Positions 22,876-33,825 are shown, counted from the stretch's first letter. The stretch: DNA of 64,000 nucleotides from Chrysopilus asiliformis (GCA_964034945.1 OZ035964.1:9069442-9133441); one strand, 5' to 3'. The notes: a model not told the origin generated them from the sequence alone. A program made the numbers and translations.

Positions 22876-23660
22876 TGGTGACCATACGTCCCGGAATCAA
22901 GCATGTTAACCTGAGAACTGAACTTTTGTTCCGGATTATTCAATTTGGGGCAATATTTGAATAAAGATTTAATAGCGATCACTAAATATGCCAAACTCTG
23001 GCTAGAGATTGACATAAATAACATGCTTGTCACATATCGTCGGCTAAAAGTGAAATTGTGCTAAGTCCATTATACCAAATTTGACAGAAGAGCAATAAAA
23101 AGCCTTGTTAAATCATATTAATTTTCATTTAAAGAAAACAGAGTCTCATTTAAATAAAACTGAGCCCAATTTTTCTCATTTAAAGAAAACTCAGTGTTAT
23201 TGAAAGAGAATTAAAACGATTTAACGAGGTTTTCATTGCTCTTCTGGAAAATTATACCAAATGGACTTAGCACAATTTCACTTTTAGCCGACGATATGAC
23301 GCATTTAGCTTGCGGCGCATTTCCCTTTGAGGTTGCATTTATTTATAAAATATGAAAAATTTCAAAATATGAAGTTATTAAAATGTTTTTAATCGTAACG
23401 CCACGTTTTATTTGATAAAATTACCAGCGTGTAACTTTTTGCGCGAATTTGATACTTTATTCTAGGCGAGTTTTCTGCTTCTGAGTTTTTTTTTCGCTGG
23501 CGCAGCTTTTCCCTTATCCATTTGTGCAAGTAAACTTTCCAACAATAATTCATAACTTAAAATTGCCAAATTTGGGTAAATAAAATTTTCTTGTTTCATT
23601 TCACTTCCCTCCTCCCGCTCACATTGTCGCGAAGTGACATAAAATAAATATGGTCACCCT
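22876..23660. mobile_element. Possible DNA element with GGTGACC ends around a foldback
   Basis: TGGTGACCATACGTCCCGG at the left and, inverted, TAGGGTGACCATA at the right look like ends of one DNA transposon. I could not find matching target duplications. It encloses the stronger foldback at 23033-23298. Confidence 0.35.
23033..23298. mobile_element. Foldback element with about 80-bp arms
   Basis: The arms are near-perfect complements, beginning CATATCGTCGGCTAAAAGTG and including TGTGCTAAGTCCATTATACC. The centre has three related CATTTAAAGAAAAC words. Non-coding; it would form a long stem if transcribed. Confidence 0.85.
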
Positions 23661-24050
23661 ATTGATACCGGTATGTTATAAATCTGTTTCATCGCCAACA
23701 TTGGTACCTTACTGTCTATATTACTCGCTTGGAAAATGAGAAAAAAAACACTTGGTAGTCATATAACGCGGTTGGTAGTATATGCTGTTGTTGTCTTACA
23801 CATTTCTATCTGAATTTTTTAAAAAAAATAAAGATTTCAACTGATATTTCACTTTACTTGGAAACGAGATCAAATCGTACATAACTGGTAAAACACACTT
23901 TTCCTCATAGAAAAATTAGGAGGAAAAGCATTCAAATATCTGGAATAATTAGATTGGTATCTAATGTACCTACTTCGGATATACTCGCACCTTTTAAAGT
24001 GGGCACCCTAGTAGATCCAATGTCTAAGCTTTTTCTACAAATTTCTTTTT
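23661..24050. other. Unannotated sequence
   Basis: Nothing recognised. Confidence 0.4.
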
Positions 24051-24235
24051 ACTTTCTTATACGTAGTATAATAAAGTATTATATTCATGAAATAATCGAC
24101 CTCTTAATTTTGCCTAAAAAACATTTCCTGAGTCGATTGATACATTATTACAAAACTGTCTTTCTGGCTGTTAGTCTGCCTCTTACAATTTGCAAATTCC
24201 ACCTTGCCATTTCCCTCGTGTAATTTTCAAAAGAA
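24051..24235 (+). mobile_element. Family C repeat, 5' fragment
   Basis: Perfect 5'-terminal hairpin: ACTTTC, TTATAC, GTA, GTATAA, T, AAAGT. Followed by CTTAATTTTGCCTAAAAAAC and CTGTC words; truncated soon after. Confidence 0.65.
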
Positions 24236-24520
24236 ATTATTCCTGGAAATGTTTTTCTTTTATACCTTTTTTGCGATTCCCCGAAAACTATGATGTTTGA
24301 CATTCTGCGTAGCGCACTCTAAAAAATGGTGCCGCGGAAGGGTTAACACGATTTTTTCGCGTCAAAATTTGTAGGATTTCGTCTTTTTTTTTGAAAAGTT
24401 TTAGGACGGTTTTCAAGGATCTGGGGTGGTTTTTGAAGATCTGCACATCAGACTCGTGATCAAATATTTATCTTATTAATTTCTATTTCATATTTATCTT
24501 ATTAATTTCAATATGCTAGT

Positions 24521-24741
24521 TATTCACGCGATTCAGCAGCTTAGGAATCAACCTGGAAGAACAACAGAGATGGAAGCTCGTGCATTGTTCCTGCTATCAA
24601 AAGGGTGAGTAGCTCATATTTTATTTTTAAATACACTTTACCTGTCATTTTTAAAACGAATTAATTAAAATCCTTTCCAAAATCTCTTTTGTATCGACGG
24701 TGACTGACAAAATGTTTTTTATTTATTTCAGATTAGTGTGT
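24521..24741 (+). other. Duplicated exon-intron-exon-like unit, copy 1
   Basis: The frame ending PGRTTEMEARALFLLSKG runs to a consensus donor GTGAGT (24605). A 127-bp intron-like segment ends TTTATTTCAG (24731), and the next segment starts ATTAGTGTG. Joining the two keeps the frame open for at least another 100 nt, to a second possible donor near 24831. The same block recurs at 27061-27275, with synonymous changes only over the last 21 codons. I do not recognise the peptide. It may be part of an unknown gene, a spliced non-coding RNA or a pseudogene. Confidence 0.4.
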
Positions 24742-25461
24742 TTTAAAAAGTGTTCAATTTCGTTTTCCGTAATTTTCATATGGCAGCATAAGGAAATTGT
24801 CGTTGGAGCTGCTTTTGAGGGTGAGTTTTTTATTAGTATCATCTCTTTTGCTCGTCATTTTAAATAAGTTTGCTATAAACTGTGTACATAAATCGGACTT
24901 AATAAAGAATGGCAAAATTTCGGGTTTTTTTTTGTCGTTTTCCTCGCGTTGTAAATGTTTGATAATACAGACCACATTGCAGCAACAATAGCGGTTGTTT
25001 TTATTGATCCGATCAAGAGAACTATATGGATGATTAAAAATACGTTTTGTTTTTAGGTTATGTTAAAACGAATTGTGTCGTAATAATAACCCTTATGTTG
25101 TGGAAATAACTTTAAAGATCGCAAAAACCTATACAATTGCCAGTTAGAAAAGTAAGCTTTTGTTTCTCTTCGAATTACCGACTCGGAAATAGTATTAAAT
25201 ATTCACACACAAACCTATGAAATTAAAGGCAGAAAACTGAGAAAAAGACCGTGCGAATTTTTTATTTCCCAATGATACAGAAAGCGAATCAGCTAATGAT
25301 TCCGATAAAATTTGGGTTACGATTTTGTATTAGAATTTATCGGGATATCCGAGTGGATCATTAAAAAAACCGCTAGTAATTTGCGATTGTGAATGTGTTT
25401 ATTTTAAAATATGCTTAAATCGATCTTAGTCTACAACATATATTTTTTAAATTTTTTTCAG
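24742..25461. other. Unannotated spacer between unit copy 1 and the hexapeptide repeat
   Basis: AT-rich; ends in a T-rich tract plus CAG (25459-25461) that looks like a splice acceptor. Confidence 0.4.
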
Positions 25462-25618
25462 ATCCCCTCTATCGATTTGCTCTCCGTTGGGCCGGTCGCG
25501 GTACGAAATAAGTGCTCGTGCCCGTGATAGCGCTCGTATCCGCGTTAGCGCTCGTATTATCGCTGGCGCTCGTATCCGCCTAAGCGCTCGTGTTCGCGAT
25601 AGCGCTCGATTCGCGTAA
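25462..25618 (+). repeat. In-frame 18-bp minisatellite, possible exon
   Basis: After a TTTTTTTCAG acceptor-like site the frame is open to TAA at 25616-25618. From about 25511 it consists of six 18-bp units encoding hexapeptides SARARD, SARIRV, SARIIA, GARIRL, SARVRD and SARFA. All repeats keep the frame. The composition is GC-rich against AT-rich surroundings. I recognise no protein family. The basic repeat might be coding or simply a GC-rich satellite. Confidence 0.5.
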
Positions 25619-25627
25619 ATCCCATGT

Positions 25628-26935
25628 ACGAAATTCCAGCGTTCAATCTTCCACTTTTTACCCCTTTCTGCTTGATGGAAAGCTCCAAAGAGGGGAGGAC
25701 AGCCGCGCAGCTAACCGGAAACAGCCGGAACGCGTAGTTCAAGCCGCACAGAACTCTCTGAATTGGTTAAGAGCCTGGTGATTTTTGGAGTCTTGTGCGA
25801 CTTGCGTTATTCGTTTTGGAGGTTTCTGGAAAGCTTCTCGGCCCGTGCTCCCCATAACGGTTCTATTGAGTTTGGCAAAAACCTAAGAGCTAACTGGCCG
25901 CGAGGTATAAGTCAGGTGACGCGACTTGTATCCCTCGTTCAGATAGTCTCCGCAGTTTATGCTTGATTTGCAAGTTCCAGGAGTAATTCCTAAAGCTGTT
26001 TAGTTTTTATTCCCATTGTGTACGCCTTTCCCTTATGACGAAATTCCAGCGTTCAATCTTCCACTTTTTACCCCTTTCTGCTTGATGGAAAGCTCCAAAG
26101 AGGGGAGGACAGCCGCGCAGCTAACCGGAAACAGCCGGAACGCGTAATTCAAGCCGCACAGGACTCTCTGAATTGGTTAAGAGCCTGGTGATTTTTGGAG
26201 TCATGTGCGACTTGCGTTATTCGTTTTGGAAGTTTCTGGAAAGCTTCTCGGTCCGTGCTTCCCATAGCGGGTCTATTGAGTTTGGCAAAAACCTAAGAGC
26301 TAACTGGCCGCGAGGTATAAGTCAGCGGACGCGACTTGTATCCCTCGTTCAGATAGTCTCCGCAGTTTATGCTTGACTTGCAAGTTCCAGGAGTAATTCC
26401 TAAAGCTGTTTAGTTTTTATTCCCATTGTGTACGCCTTTCCCTTATGACGAAATTACAGCGTTCTAGCTTCCACTTATTACCCCTGTCTGCTTGATGGAA
26501 AGCTCTAAAGAGGGGAGGACAGCCGCGCAGCTAACCGGAAACAGCCGGGACGCGTAATTCAAGCCGCACAGGACTCTCTGAATTGGTTAAGAGCCTGGTG
26601 ATTTTTGGAGTCATGTGCGACTTGCGTTATTAGTTTCGGTAGTTTCTGGAAAGCTTCTCGGCCCGTGCTCCCCATAAAGGGTCTATTGATTTTGGCAAAA
26701 ACGTAAGAGCTAACTGGGCGCGAGGTATAAGTCAGTTGACGCGACTTGTATCCCCCGTTCAGATAGTCTCCGCAGTTTATGCTTGACTTGCAAGTTCCAG
26801 GAGTAATTCATAAAAGCATTTTGCAAAAGTTATGTCTTGGATTAAAATTTTAGGGGGGAGGGGGGATAGTTTTCTTATTAGTTTTTGCACCCATTGCGTA
26901 CGCTTTTTAATGACGCTTCTTACGACGCTTTTTTA
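25628..26935. repeat. Three tandem 410-bp units
   Basis: Units start at 25628, 26038 and 26448 with the word ACGAAATTCCAGCG. Units 1 and 2 are nearly identical. Unit 3 is more diverged and carries a roughly 60-bp G-rich insertion near 26814-26877 before its last part resumes. Open frames of 67 codons in units 1 and 2 differ almost only at amino-acid-changing sites, and unit 3 has an in-frame TAG. The units therefore behave like satellite DNA rather than genes. Confidence 0.85.
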
Positions 26936-27060
26936 TGACGCCTTTTCGGCATTTAAGAAAACATGGGGGAACCTTTTGTGCACTGTCTTTTGTCCGGCCT
27001 CGGTAGTCGCGTGCGCGCTCATTGCCGCGATAGCGTTTTTGGGTCCGCACCAGCGCTAGG
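26936..27060 (+). repeat. Decayed GCGCTC-type repeat upstream of unit copy 2
   Basis: GTGCGCGCTCATTGCCGCGA, TAGCG and GCGCTAGGTATTCGCGCG resemble the 18-bp units at 25.5 kb. A frame is open from 26963 into the duplicated exon-like block. Confidence 0.4.
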
Positions 27061-27275
27061 TATTCGCGCGTTTCAGGAACTCAGGAATCAACCTGGAAGA
27101 ACAACAGAAATGGAAGCTCGTGCATTGTTCCTGCTATCAAAAGGGTGAGTAGCTCATATTTTATTTTTAAATACACTTTACCTGTCATTTTTAAAACGAA
27201 TTAATTAAAATCCTTTCCAAAAACTCTTTTGTGACTGACAAAAATCTGTTCTTTTTATTTCAGATTAGTGTGTTT
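27061..27275 (+). other. Duplicated exon-intron-exon-like unit, copy 2
   Basis: Same layout as copy 1 with an offset of 2540 bp. The exon-like part ends in SKG, donor GTGAGT is at 27145, the 119-bp intron-like segment ends TTTATTTCAG at 27263, and ATTAGTGTG follows. A short intron deletion and a few substitutions separate the copies. Intron and exon are about equally conserved, pointing to a recent duplication. Downstream the spliced frame would end within about 60 nt at TAG. Confidence 0.4.
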
Positions 27276-27579
27276 AATTTGGCTCACGTTTAGTGTTTTT
27301 TGTGTGAGAAAATTCATTTAGTAGGCCTTTTTTCAATAAGCGAGCCAAGAATCAGTGATCATATAATAAAATTAAATAATAATAATAATAATTGTGATAT
27401 TAGGTCGTTTTTAGTGCGCGTCGCGATCGCGTGTGCTTGAATTAATATCAATATTTCAGGTATAATATAAAGTGTTAGCTCCTGAAAAAAAGCGGCTGAA
27501 CATCGATGGAGGATCTTCATGCAGTAATAGAACATCGTCAACAAATACCGCCGCCATTTTGTGAGTCTTTTTAAAAGTC
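27276..27579. other. Unannotated sequence
   Basis: Nothing recognised beyond an AAT trinucleotide run near 27375-27395. Confidence 0.4.
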
Positions 27580-28262
27580 ACTTTTTTAACTATATATTGT
27601 ATTCATAACAAAATTTCAACCTCTTAAATTTTGCCTAAAAAACATTTCCCGGGCACTCCTCAGTCGATTGGAGCATTATCACAAAAATGTCTGTCTATCT
27701 GTCTACTAGGCACTTGGCACACCGAATGCGAATTCGCACCACATTGCGAAAAAGTTCAAACTTACCTAGCGATCTTATATTATATGTAATCTACATGAGT
27801 TCTAATTTTGCAGAGACTGCAATTTTGGGGACACTCATGTAGATAACATACGATATAAGATCGCCTGTTGAACTTGCACTTTTTCGCAATGCGGTGCGAA
27901 TTCGCATTCGGTGTGCCAAGTGCCTAAGTATGTGTACAAGATTTCTCAAAAATTAATAGATCTAGAGCAATGAAATTAAGCTTAATAGATTGTTGCAAAT
28001 TGCTTGCAAACTAAGGGTTTTTTTTTGAAAAAATAGGAGAATAATTAAAAATATTAAAATTCTGTACATTTCTGACTTTTACCTTAAATCGATATCTTTT
28101 GCGGTTATCGAGATATTTCAGATTTTGTAAAATAAAAATTCATTTTTTTTTATATAAACCAAATTTTTTTGTTCGGGTTATAGTGTACTCGTAAATTGTG
28201 CAAAAACGTAAATTTTGTATTAGAAAGTCATGTGCTATTCATATCAGATATTTTCTACTGTT
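27580..28262 (+). mobile_element. Helentron-like repeat, family C, copy 5
   Basis: The 5' hairpin is decayed. CCTCTTAAATTTTGCCTAAA, CTGTCTATCTGTC words and the tail GAAAGTCATGTGCTATTCAT are present. A foldback MITE is inserted among the CTGTC words. Confidence 0.6.
27709..27924. mobile_element. 216-bp foldback MITE
   Basis: The ends GGCACTTGGCACACCGAATG are complemented at the right. The arms of about 50 bp include GCGAATTCGCACC. TA lies on both sides (27707-27708 and 27925-27926). Non-coding. Confidence 0.85.
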
Positions 28263-28621
28263 TTCAGTTTTTTTTGTTTTTGAATTTTATTTCATTTTAT
28301 ATACATATTTGAAAAAAATGCACAGATTGTGTAGAGAATTTTCATCAGGTTAACATGTGTCCCGTATCTTATGGTTCGTTACCTTTTTTGAGAGCTGCAC
28401 ACGCATAGGTACATATTTTTCCCGTTTATTTATGCGCTCATTTTTCTAACTTAAAAAGTCGAATGATGTTTGCGCTTCATAAACCACACTAGAAAAGGTG
28501 CTTAAATCAAGTTTTATCGTCAAAAACTTAAAATATGCAAAAAAAAAACCCATTCCGAAAAACAAGAGAAAAAATCGCGCCAAACTGTTTTCGAAATGCG
28601 CAAAAAAAAGTAGTACATTTT
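28263..28621. other. Unannotated sequence
   Basis: Nothing recognised. Confidence 0.4.
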
Positions 28622-29180
28622 TATACTCTATATGATATATTATATAGCAGTATATTCGATTTAGGATACCGTTTGTAACGCATCGAACCGATCATCGGTC
28701 ACGAAAATGAATCATACCAGGATATTTGGGATGACAAAAGATTTTAATTTTCGCATGTCTACCCGTCTTTCCGTCCGTAAACACCATATATTTTGAAAGA
28801 ATTGAGCTAGAAACTTGAAGTTGCGTATAGTTGCATTTCCCGTAAATGGCTAAGCTAAGGTCTTGAATGGGCAAAATTTGACCATTCCGTCGCAATTTTC
28901 GCGAAAATGGTTGGTCATATTAAAAAATAAGTAAAGGTAAAATGTGTTTAGAATAGGATTTTACATAACTTATCTATACATCAAAATCAAGTTGGACCAC
29001 TCCTTGCCCCCTCCCCCTTACACTTTGAGTACTTTTTTTTCTATTTTCTCGGAAACGGTGAGCCGTATTGAAAAATTTATCAGTAATTTAGAATTAGAAC
29101 ATGATTTTACATAACCGTTCCGTACATCAAAATTTAATCGCACCACCCCTTTCCCGCTCTCCTATATAAATCGATTTTTG
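28622..29180 (+). mobile_element. DINE-like repeat, family B, copy 3
   Basis: Best-preserved family B 5' end: TATACTCTATATGATATATT then ATATAGCAGTAT, a terminal hairpin, followed by ACCGTTTGTAACGCATCGAA. CCGTCTTTCCGTCC words, a GAAACTTGAAGTTG box and the C-rich tract phrases follow. Non-coding. Confidence 0.6.
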
Positions 29181-29261
29181 TTAAAATAAACATCTTGTCT
29201 GTCATCATATCGAGCAGGGGTATCCAACATTTTAGCTTTCCTGGGTCACATCGGGAGAAGA

Positions 29262-29458
29262 CGAGTTATATTATACGAAATTGTGATATTAAAAAAGTTT
29301 CATAGCTAGTTCTAGCATTTTTCGAGAAATCTTGCACACAGTCTGACAGCGGGAAAGACATTTTTGTAATAATGCTCCAATCGGTTAAGGAGTGCCCGGG
29401 ATATGTTTGTTAGTTTTTGGAAAAACTCAAAGGTTGGAAATTTTCACTAAGAAAGTAA
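29262..29458 (-). mobile_element. Family C repeat, 5' fragment
   Basis: Minus-strand 5' end near ACTTTCTTAGTG at 29458. AAACATATCCCGGGCACTCC, CTGTCAGACTG words and a CTAGCTATGAAACTTT box follow. Short and truncated. Confidence 0.5.
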
Positions 29459-29997
29459 AAAAATAGTTCAATATTCGCCCAAGAAATATTATTAAAATAT
29501 TTGAAAATCAAACTGGTTATAAGAGGAATAACTTAATATCCCAGTCGTGAAAAAATCTCTTTTACTTATGTATCAATTAATATGACATTTTTAAAAGAAA
29601 TCTCATTCTCAAAGACTTGAGAAAATGAAAAAAAATACACTTTTCTGTCTTCTGTAAAGGCAGTCATCGGTTCGGATAAAGATAACAAGAAGAATCCATT
29701 CACGTCTTTCGGATGGAATCGAATTCTTGTTTTGTGGTTTAATTGCATGACGCGAAATTTACTAAATACATTCACTCTACTTCCGTTGGCTCATTTATTC
29801 ATGGCTTTTTTCCGATTTTGATATCCGTTCGTTCATTAATCGCAAAGAACCGGCAGAATATCAAAAACTTGTATATTAACTTATGCCACTGTAAATTTGA
29901 AATCTTACCTAAGGAATTTGACACAAATTTATTTTATTGGGGTTTTTTTTTGGATCTTTTTCTACTTTTTTCAAAATTCCATTTGGAGATGTCCATT
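29459..29997. other. Unannotated sequence
   Basis: Nothing recognised. Confidence 0.4.
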
Positions 29998-30130
29998 AAA
30001 TACGTCACGCTAATTTTCAGCCTTTTAAAATACCCCCCCTCTCCCTCCGTCACGGTTTTTCGCGAATGGCGTTCAGTATCGCTCTTGCATGCCGCAGATC
30101 TCCCTCTTCTTCTGAAAATGTGACGTATTT
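29998..30130. mobile_element. Small MITE with AAATACGTCAC ends, copy 2
   Basis: The left end AAATACGTCACGCTAATTTT equals that of copy 1 at 12068; the right end is GTGACGTATTT. Confidence 0.7.
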
Positions 30131-31662
30131 TATGTACAGCCCTTGAACAATTCGAAAATTGTTTATTTTTCCGCACTTGGTGGTTATTAAAAATGCTTAA
30201 CAATCGATAAAATTGACAAAAACGTACAGAAATTTACAAAATTCATAAAGCGAATGAATAAGAGTCCAACGAAATTTCCTAAAAAAATATATCAATCACT
30301 ATTTTGTATTAAAAAGAATTGATCAATATTTGTGACCTTCATATAAAGCAATCATTTTTGCACAGAAAAAGCAAAACAAAGCACCAGTGAAAAGAAGATA
30401 GGGTGCTGTGACAATTGAAAAGTGTCACAAGATCCAATAGTATGTTTTTGCCTTTGATATTAGTTTCTATTTTTTTGTAATATAAGCCAATTCTAAAATG
30501 TCCAAGGTCTTCTAATCTAGCTGTTGTTATTTCTTTTAAACACTGGCGTGTTTTTTTTTATTTTTCTCGAAGTAAAATGAATTTCCAACAGATTAATTTT
30601 GCAATATTTAATGATACTTTAACGATGTTAAAAAAATGTGTCTTTTGAGGTCTTTGAGTCCCCGGTTGAAAGACGGTAGCGTTAGCAAGGTTGCTGGGGA
30701 TGTCTTGTTTTTAATGGTGGCACAAGGAAAAAAGTCTAAACTTTCACCAAGCAAATTATTAAGGGTGAGAAGCTTTAATATCCACCCGGGCACAACCAAT
30801 TCTTGCTGTACCATTGTCCCCCTCTTCCTTACTCTTTTCTCTTCCCGAAATAAGTTTCTAGAAATGGTTTAAACTACTTTCCCAACAGGAGACTAAAGAA
30901 TCCTTCAACATGCACTCCTTAGTTAATGAAAGTTCAATACTTCTCAGCATAAAGATAAGAAAAACCTAATCTTCCTATTTTTTTTTTGTAATACGAGTAC
31001 GAACTTGAAACAATACCAAGAACTCTACGATCTGATATTGAATTCCAAAATAAAGTCTGCCTTTTGGACCAGATCGAAGACCTTTGGAAAAGGCAGGCCC
31101 CTGAATGAGAACCACAAAGTGCTAAAGTAACTATGATATTTGCGCAATCTGTGAATTCTGTGCATAATAAAAACAGAAAGCGGCCATATATACATAGTGA
31201 CAGCATAAAACAGTAACAGTAGCACAATAAAAATAGCCTCTCATTCCTCCTCCCTTGCCAATCCAACTTTTGCGGTCCGGTCACGCTTTTTAAGCAGGTG
31301 TTCAAAATCTGGTGCGCTTCGATTTGCCTTTTATCTATTTCTCTTATTTGCAGAAAAAAAAACATCGTGGAAAATTGCAAAATCAATTTAAAAACAAAAA
31401 GATGAAGTTTTCTAAAAAATCTGGATAACATAACGTGGCTAACTAATATTTGCGGTTCTTATTAGTTATGGATTTTTGGCGAGTTTTCTTTTAGAATTTT
31501 TCCGAATATTTGAAAAATCATCTTTCCGAAGTATGAAATCAATTTTACGTATCAAGCAAGATTGATGTAGGACATACTTTGCATTATCCAGCTTCGGATG
31601 TATTATGAATTTAAAAATCCCGCCTTTGGAGACAAAAAAACGTGGTCCCATTGTATTTAAGC
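30131..31662. other. Unannotated sequence
   Basis: Contains the longest frame of the window (165 codons, minus, 30934-31431). It is rich in Phe, Leu, Cys and Ser and resembles nothing I know, so I do not call a gene. Confidence 0.4.
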
Positions 31663-31967
31663 TAGGGCTGTTGATAAGAACTCGGTACCCGGTTCCGAAA
31701 ACTTTCAGGAACTGATTCCGCGATAAACGGGTATTCGATTGCGAGTCCAAGATCCGTGTTCAGTTTTTAAAAAATTGCAAATAGCACTTTTTAAAAAAAA
31801 AATCAAACAATGATCCGATTTTCAATTTTTTTTAACACGTCTTACATCAACCAGAAAAACACCTTAACCCTACAGTGCGCAATGATGCACTGGGTACCCG
31901 GTTCTTGGACTCGGGATCGGATACCATGGGTCTCGGTTGCATAAAATGACGGTTCTCAACAGCACTA
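31663..31967. mobile_element. Possible hAT-like MITE
   Basis: The left end TAGGGCTGTTGATAAGAAC matches the inverted right end TAGTGCTGTTGAGAACC. Inside, GGTACCCGGTTC occurs near both ends. The flanking 8-mers ATTTAAGC and ATTTTAAA are only partly alike, so the target duplication is doubtful. Confidence 0.5.
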
Positions 31968-33034
31968 ATTTTAAACCCACTTTGCTATTCGCGTAGGTTC
32001 GTGATTTCGGTGGATATCAGCCATCCGAAGGTGTAGATACCATGAATATGTGAACTTGGCATCGGGCTAAGAAGATCCAAACGAATATACGGTTTAAGCT
32101 TAGACGTGACCGTCGTAGATTGAGACAACCGACAATAGCTTGGCTAGCGTTCACCTAATGCTCTGTTGGGTGATGTTTTTGTTGCTACAATCGGCATCTG
32201 TGATCCCTTTTACTATATTATACTATACTATCTCGCTGTTATGCTGCTGTAGTTGCTGCTGCTCATGTGGTCTATCTATCCACATATATTATGTATTATA
32301 CGGTTTTGTGAACACCATCAACAGGCAGCAGCGACAGTAATAGCAGCAGCAGCAGCATCAAAAGGCAATAGTGTAGTAGCTGGGCATTGGCTTGGTAGCT
32401 TTTCTTATGCCATCAAAGAAGAAAAATGGGCACGCGACCTGAAGTGATGCCACGTGCCGTTATGCGCTCTGAACGTTGTAATTTCTTTGTTATTACTCTT
32501 TATATTAATCGAGATGCTAGGTTTTTTTTTTTCTGGTAAAAGCGTTCATTCATGGAAAATGAAACATTTCTATTTAAGGTAGTCATCGAAAATAAAGTTT
32601 TTCAAATATTAAATGGACAATTTTTTTTTTATCTCTCAATATTTGAAAACGGAAACTGTATAATATGTGACATATGAGTTGTACCGATTTTTGTACCTCT
32701 CCCACCCCGTATTAGTTAAAACCTATTCCTTGGTCTTAATCTTAAAGTTTTCAAATGATATTCATTTTTTTGTTATAATATTGCTTTCAAGTCTTGATGG
32801 AACAAGATTTTAGAGGGCTAATTAACCAATATATTAACCAACATTTGTTATATAGCGATCACCTATTCCAAAATTTAGCATTATGAAAGGATTGGAGACT
32901 CTCCTTCACCGGCCTTATCAATCACGGTTATTAAAAAAACTTGTTGGAAATGCGCCACAGGCGAAATTTTTTAAAGAAGAAAGCGACGCAAATTAAAAAA
33001 CTGCAAGAGAAAGCCGCCGCTGGCGATTTTCTCG
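31968..33034. other. Unannotated sequence with CTG/CAG triplets
   Basis: TGCTGCTG and AGCAGCAGCAGCAGC runs at 32240-32360. Otherwise nothing supported. Confidence 0.4.
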
Positions 33035-33080
33035 AAAAATAACGGGTTTTTATGTAGGATATAAATTGAAGAGAATATTA

Positions 33081-33572
33081 AGGGTATTCACAGTCCTCTT
33101 TTAAATTGCGAGTAATTTTACCGCTCGGTAATTCAGTCAAATTTAACAGATTTTTACCGAGACGGTAATTTGGTTCATGTAAAAATGAATTACCGGATTC
33201 GGTAATTGTAGACATGCCTTGAGTCGTGTTTTCCGGCCCGGTTATTCGTTATCAAGAATCAACCGCGAGTGGCGCTAGTAATGTTTTTAGTTGTCAAATT
33301 TTCTCGCTGGCTTTTTGTTAATCTCATCGGACTGATGCAAATTTTTTTAATTTTGATAGCCGTTGCCACAATAGAAATTCAAAGGAATACATCAAACATG
33401 GATTTAAAGGTATGTGACAATCAAATTCGCAGTTCATGATTTGGTCACGTATCCAATAAAGGCGCTGTTCTCAAATCTGTGCTGTGGGATGTTCACAGCA
33501 GAATATTTTCAGTCTTTTAATATTACCGAAAACACCGAATACCGAAAATTAAAAGAGGACTGTGAATACCCT
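33081..33572 (-). mobile_element. 490-bp CGGTAA-box element, copy 2
   Basis: Inverted relative to copy 1, with ends AGGGTATTCACAGTCCTCTT at both termini. TTAA precedes GGGTATT and follows AATACCC exactly, suggesting piggyBac-like TTAA insertion. The three TTACCG/CGGTAA palindromes are perfectly kept at 33118-33131, 33154-33168 and 33190-33205, with spacers of 2, 3 and 4 nt. Confidence 0.8.
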
Positions 33573-33678
33573 TAATCTGTCTTTCACTTTTATCCGTTAT
33601 CTTTTACCGTTACTGAAATTTTTCTGAATTTCTTTCAAACTAAGGGTTTTTTGAAAAAATAGTTTGAAGAAAATTTAA

Positions 33679-33825
33679 CACTCTAACTGCCACGACAGTT
33701 TTAAGCCTTTTTCGAATATTCAGTTGTCAGTCAAAAAGGCCTGACAAACACTTTAATAATTTTCATTGTGGCCGTTGTTTACAGTTAGGTGTCAGGTCTT
33801 TTTAACTAACGTGGCAGTTAGAGTG
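33679..33825. mobile_element. 147-bp piggyBac-like MITE
   Basis: Perfect inverted ends CACTCTAACTGCCACG, flanked on both sides by TTAA (33675-33678 and 33826-33829). Confidence 0.85.

Noticed and set aside
25763..26376. Paired 67-codon frames in the 410-bp units
   Set aside because: They lack ATG starts, differ mainly at amino-acid-changing sites, and the third unit has an in-frame stop.
30934..31431. 165-codon open frame on the minus strand, the longest in the window
   Set aside because: AT-biased composition rich in Phe, Leu, Cys and Ser, no domain or motif recognised, no splice or start context. A chance frame is the simpler reading.
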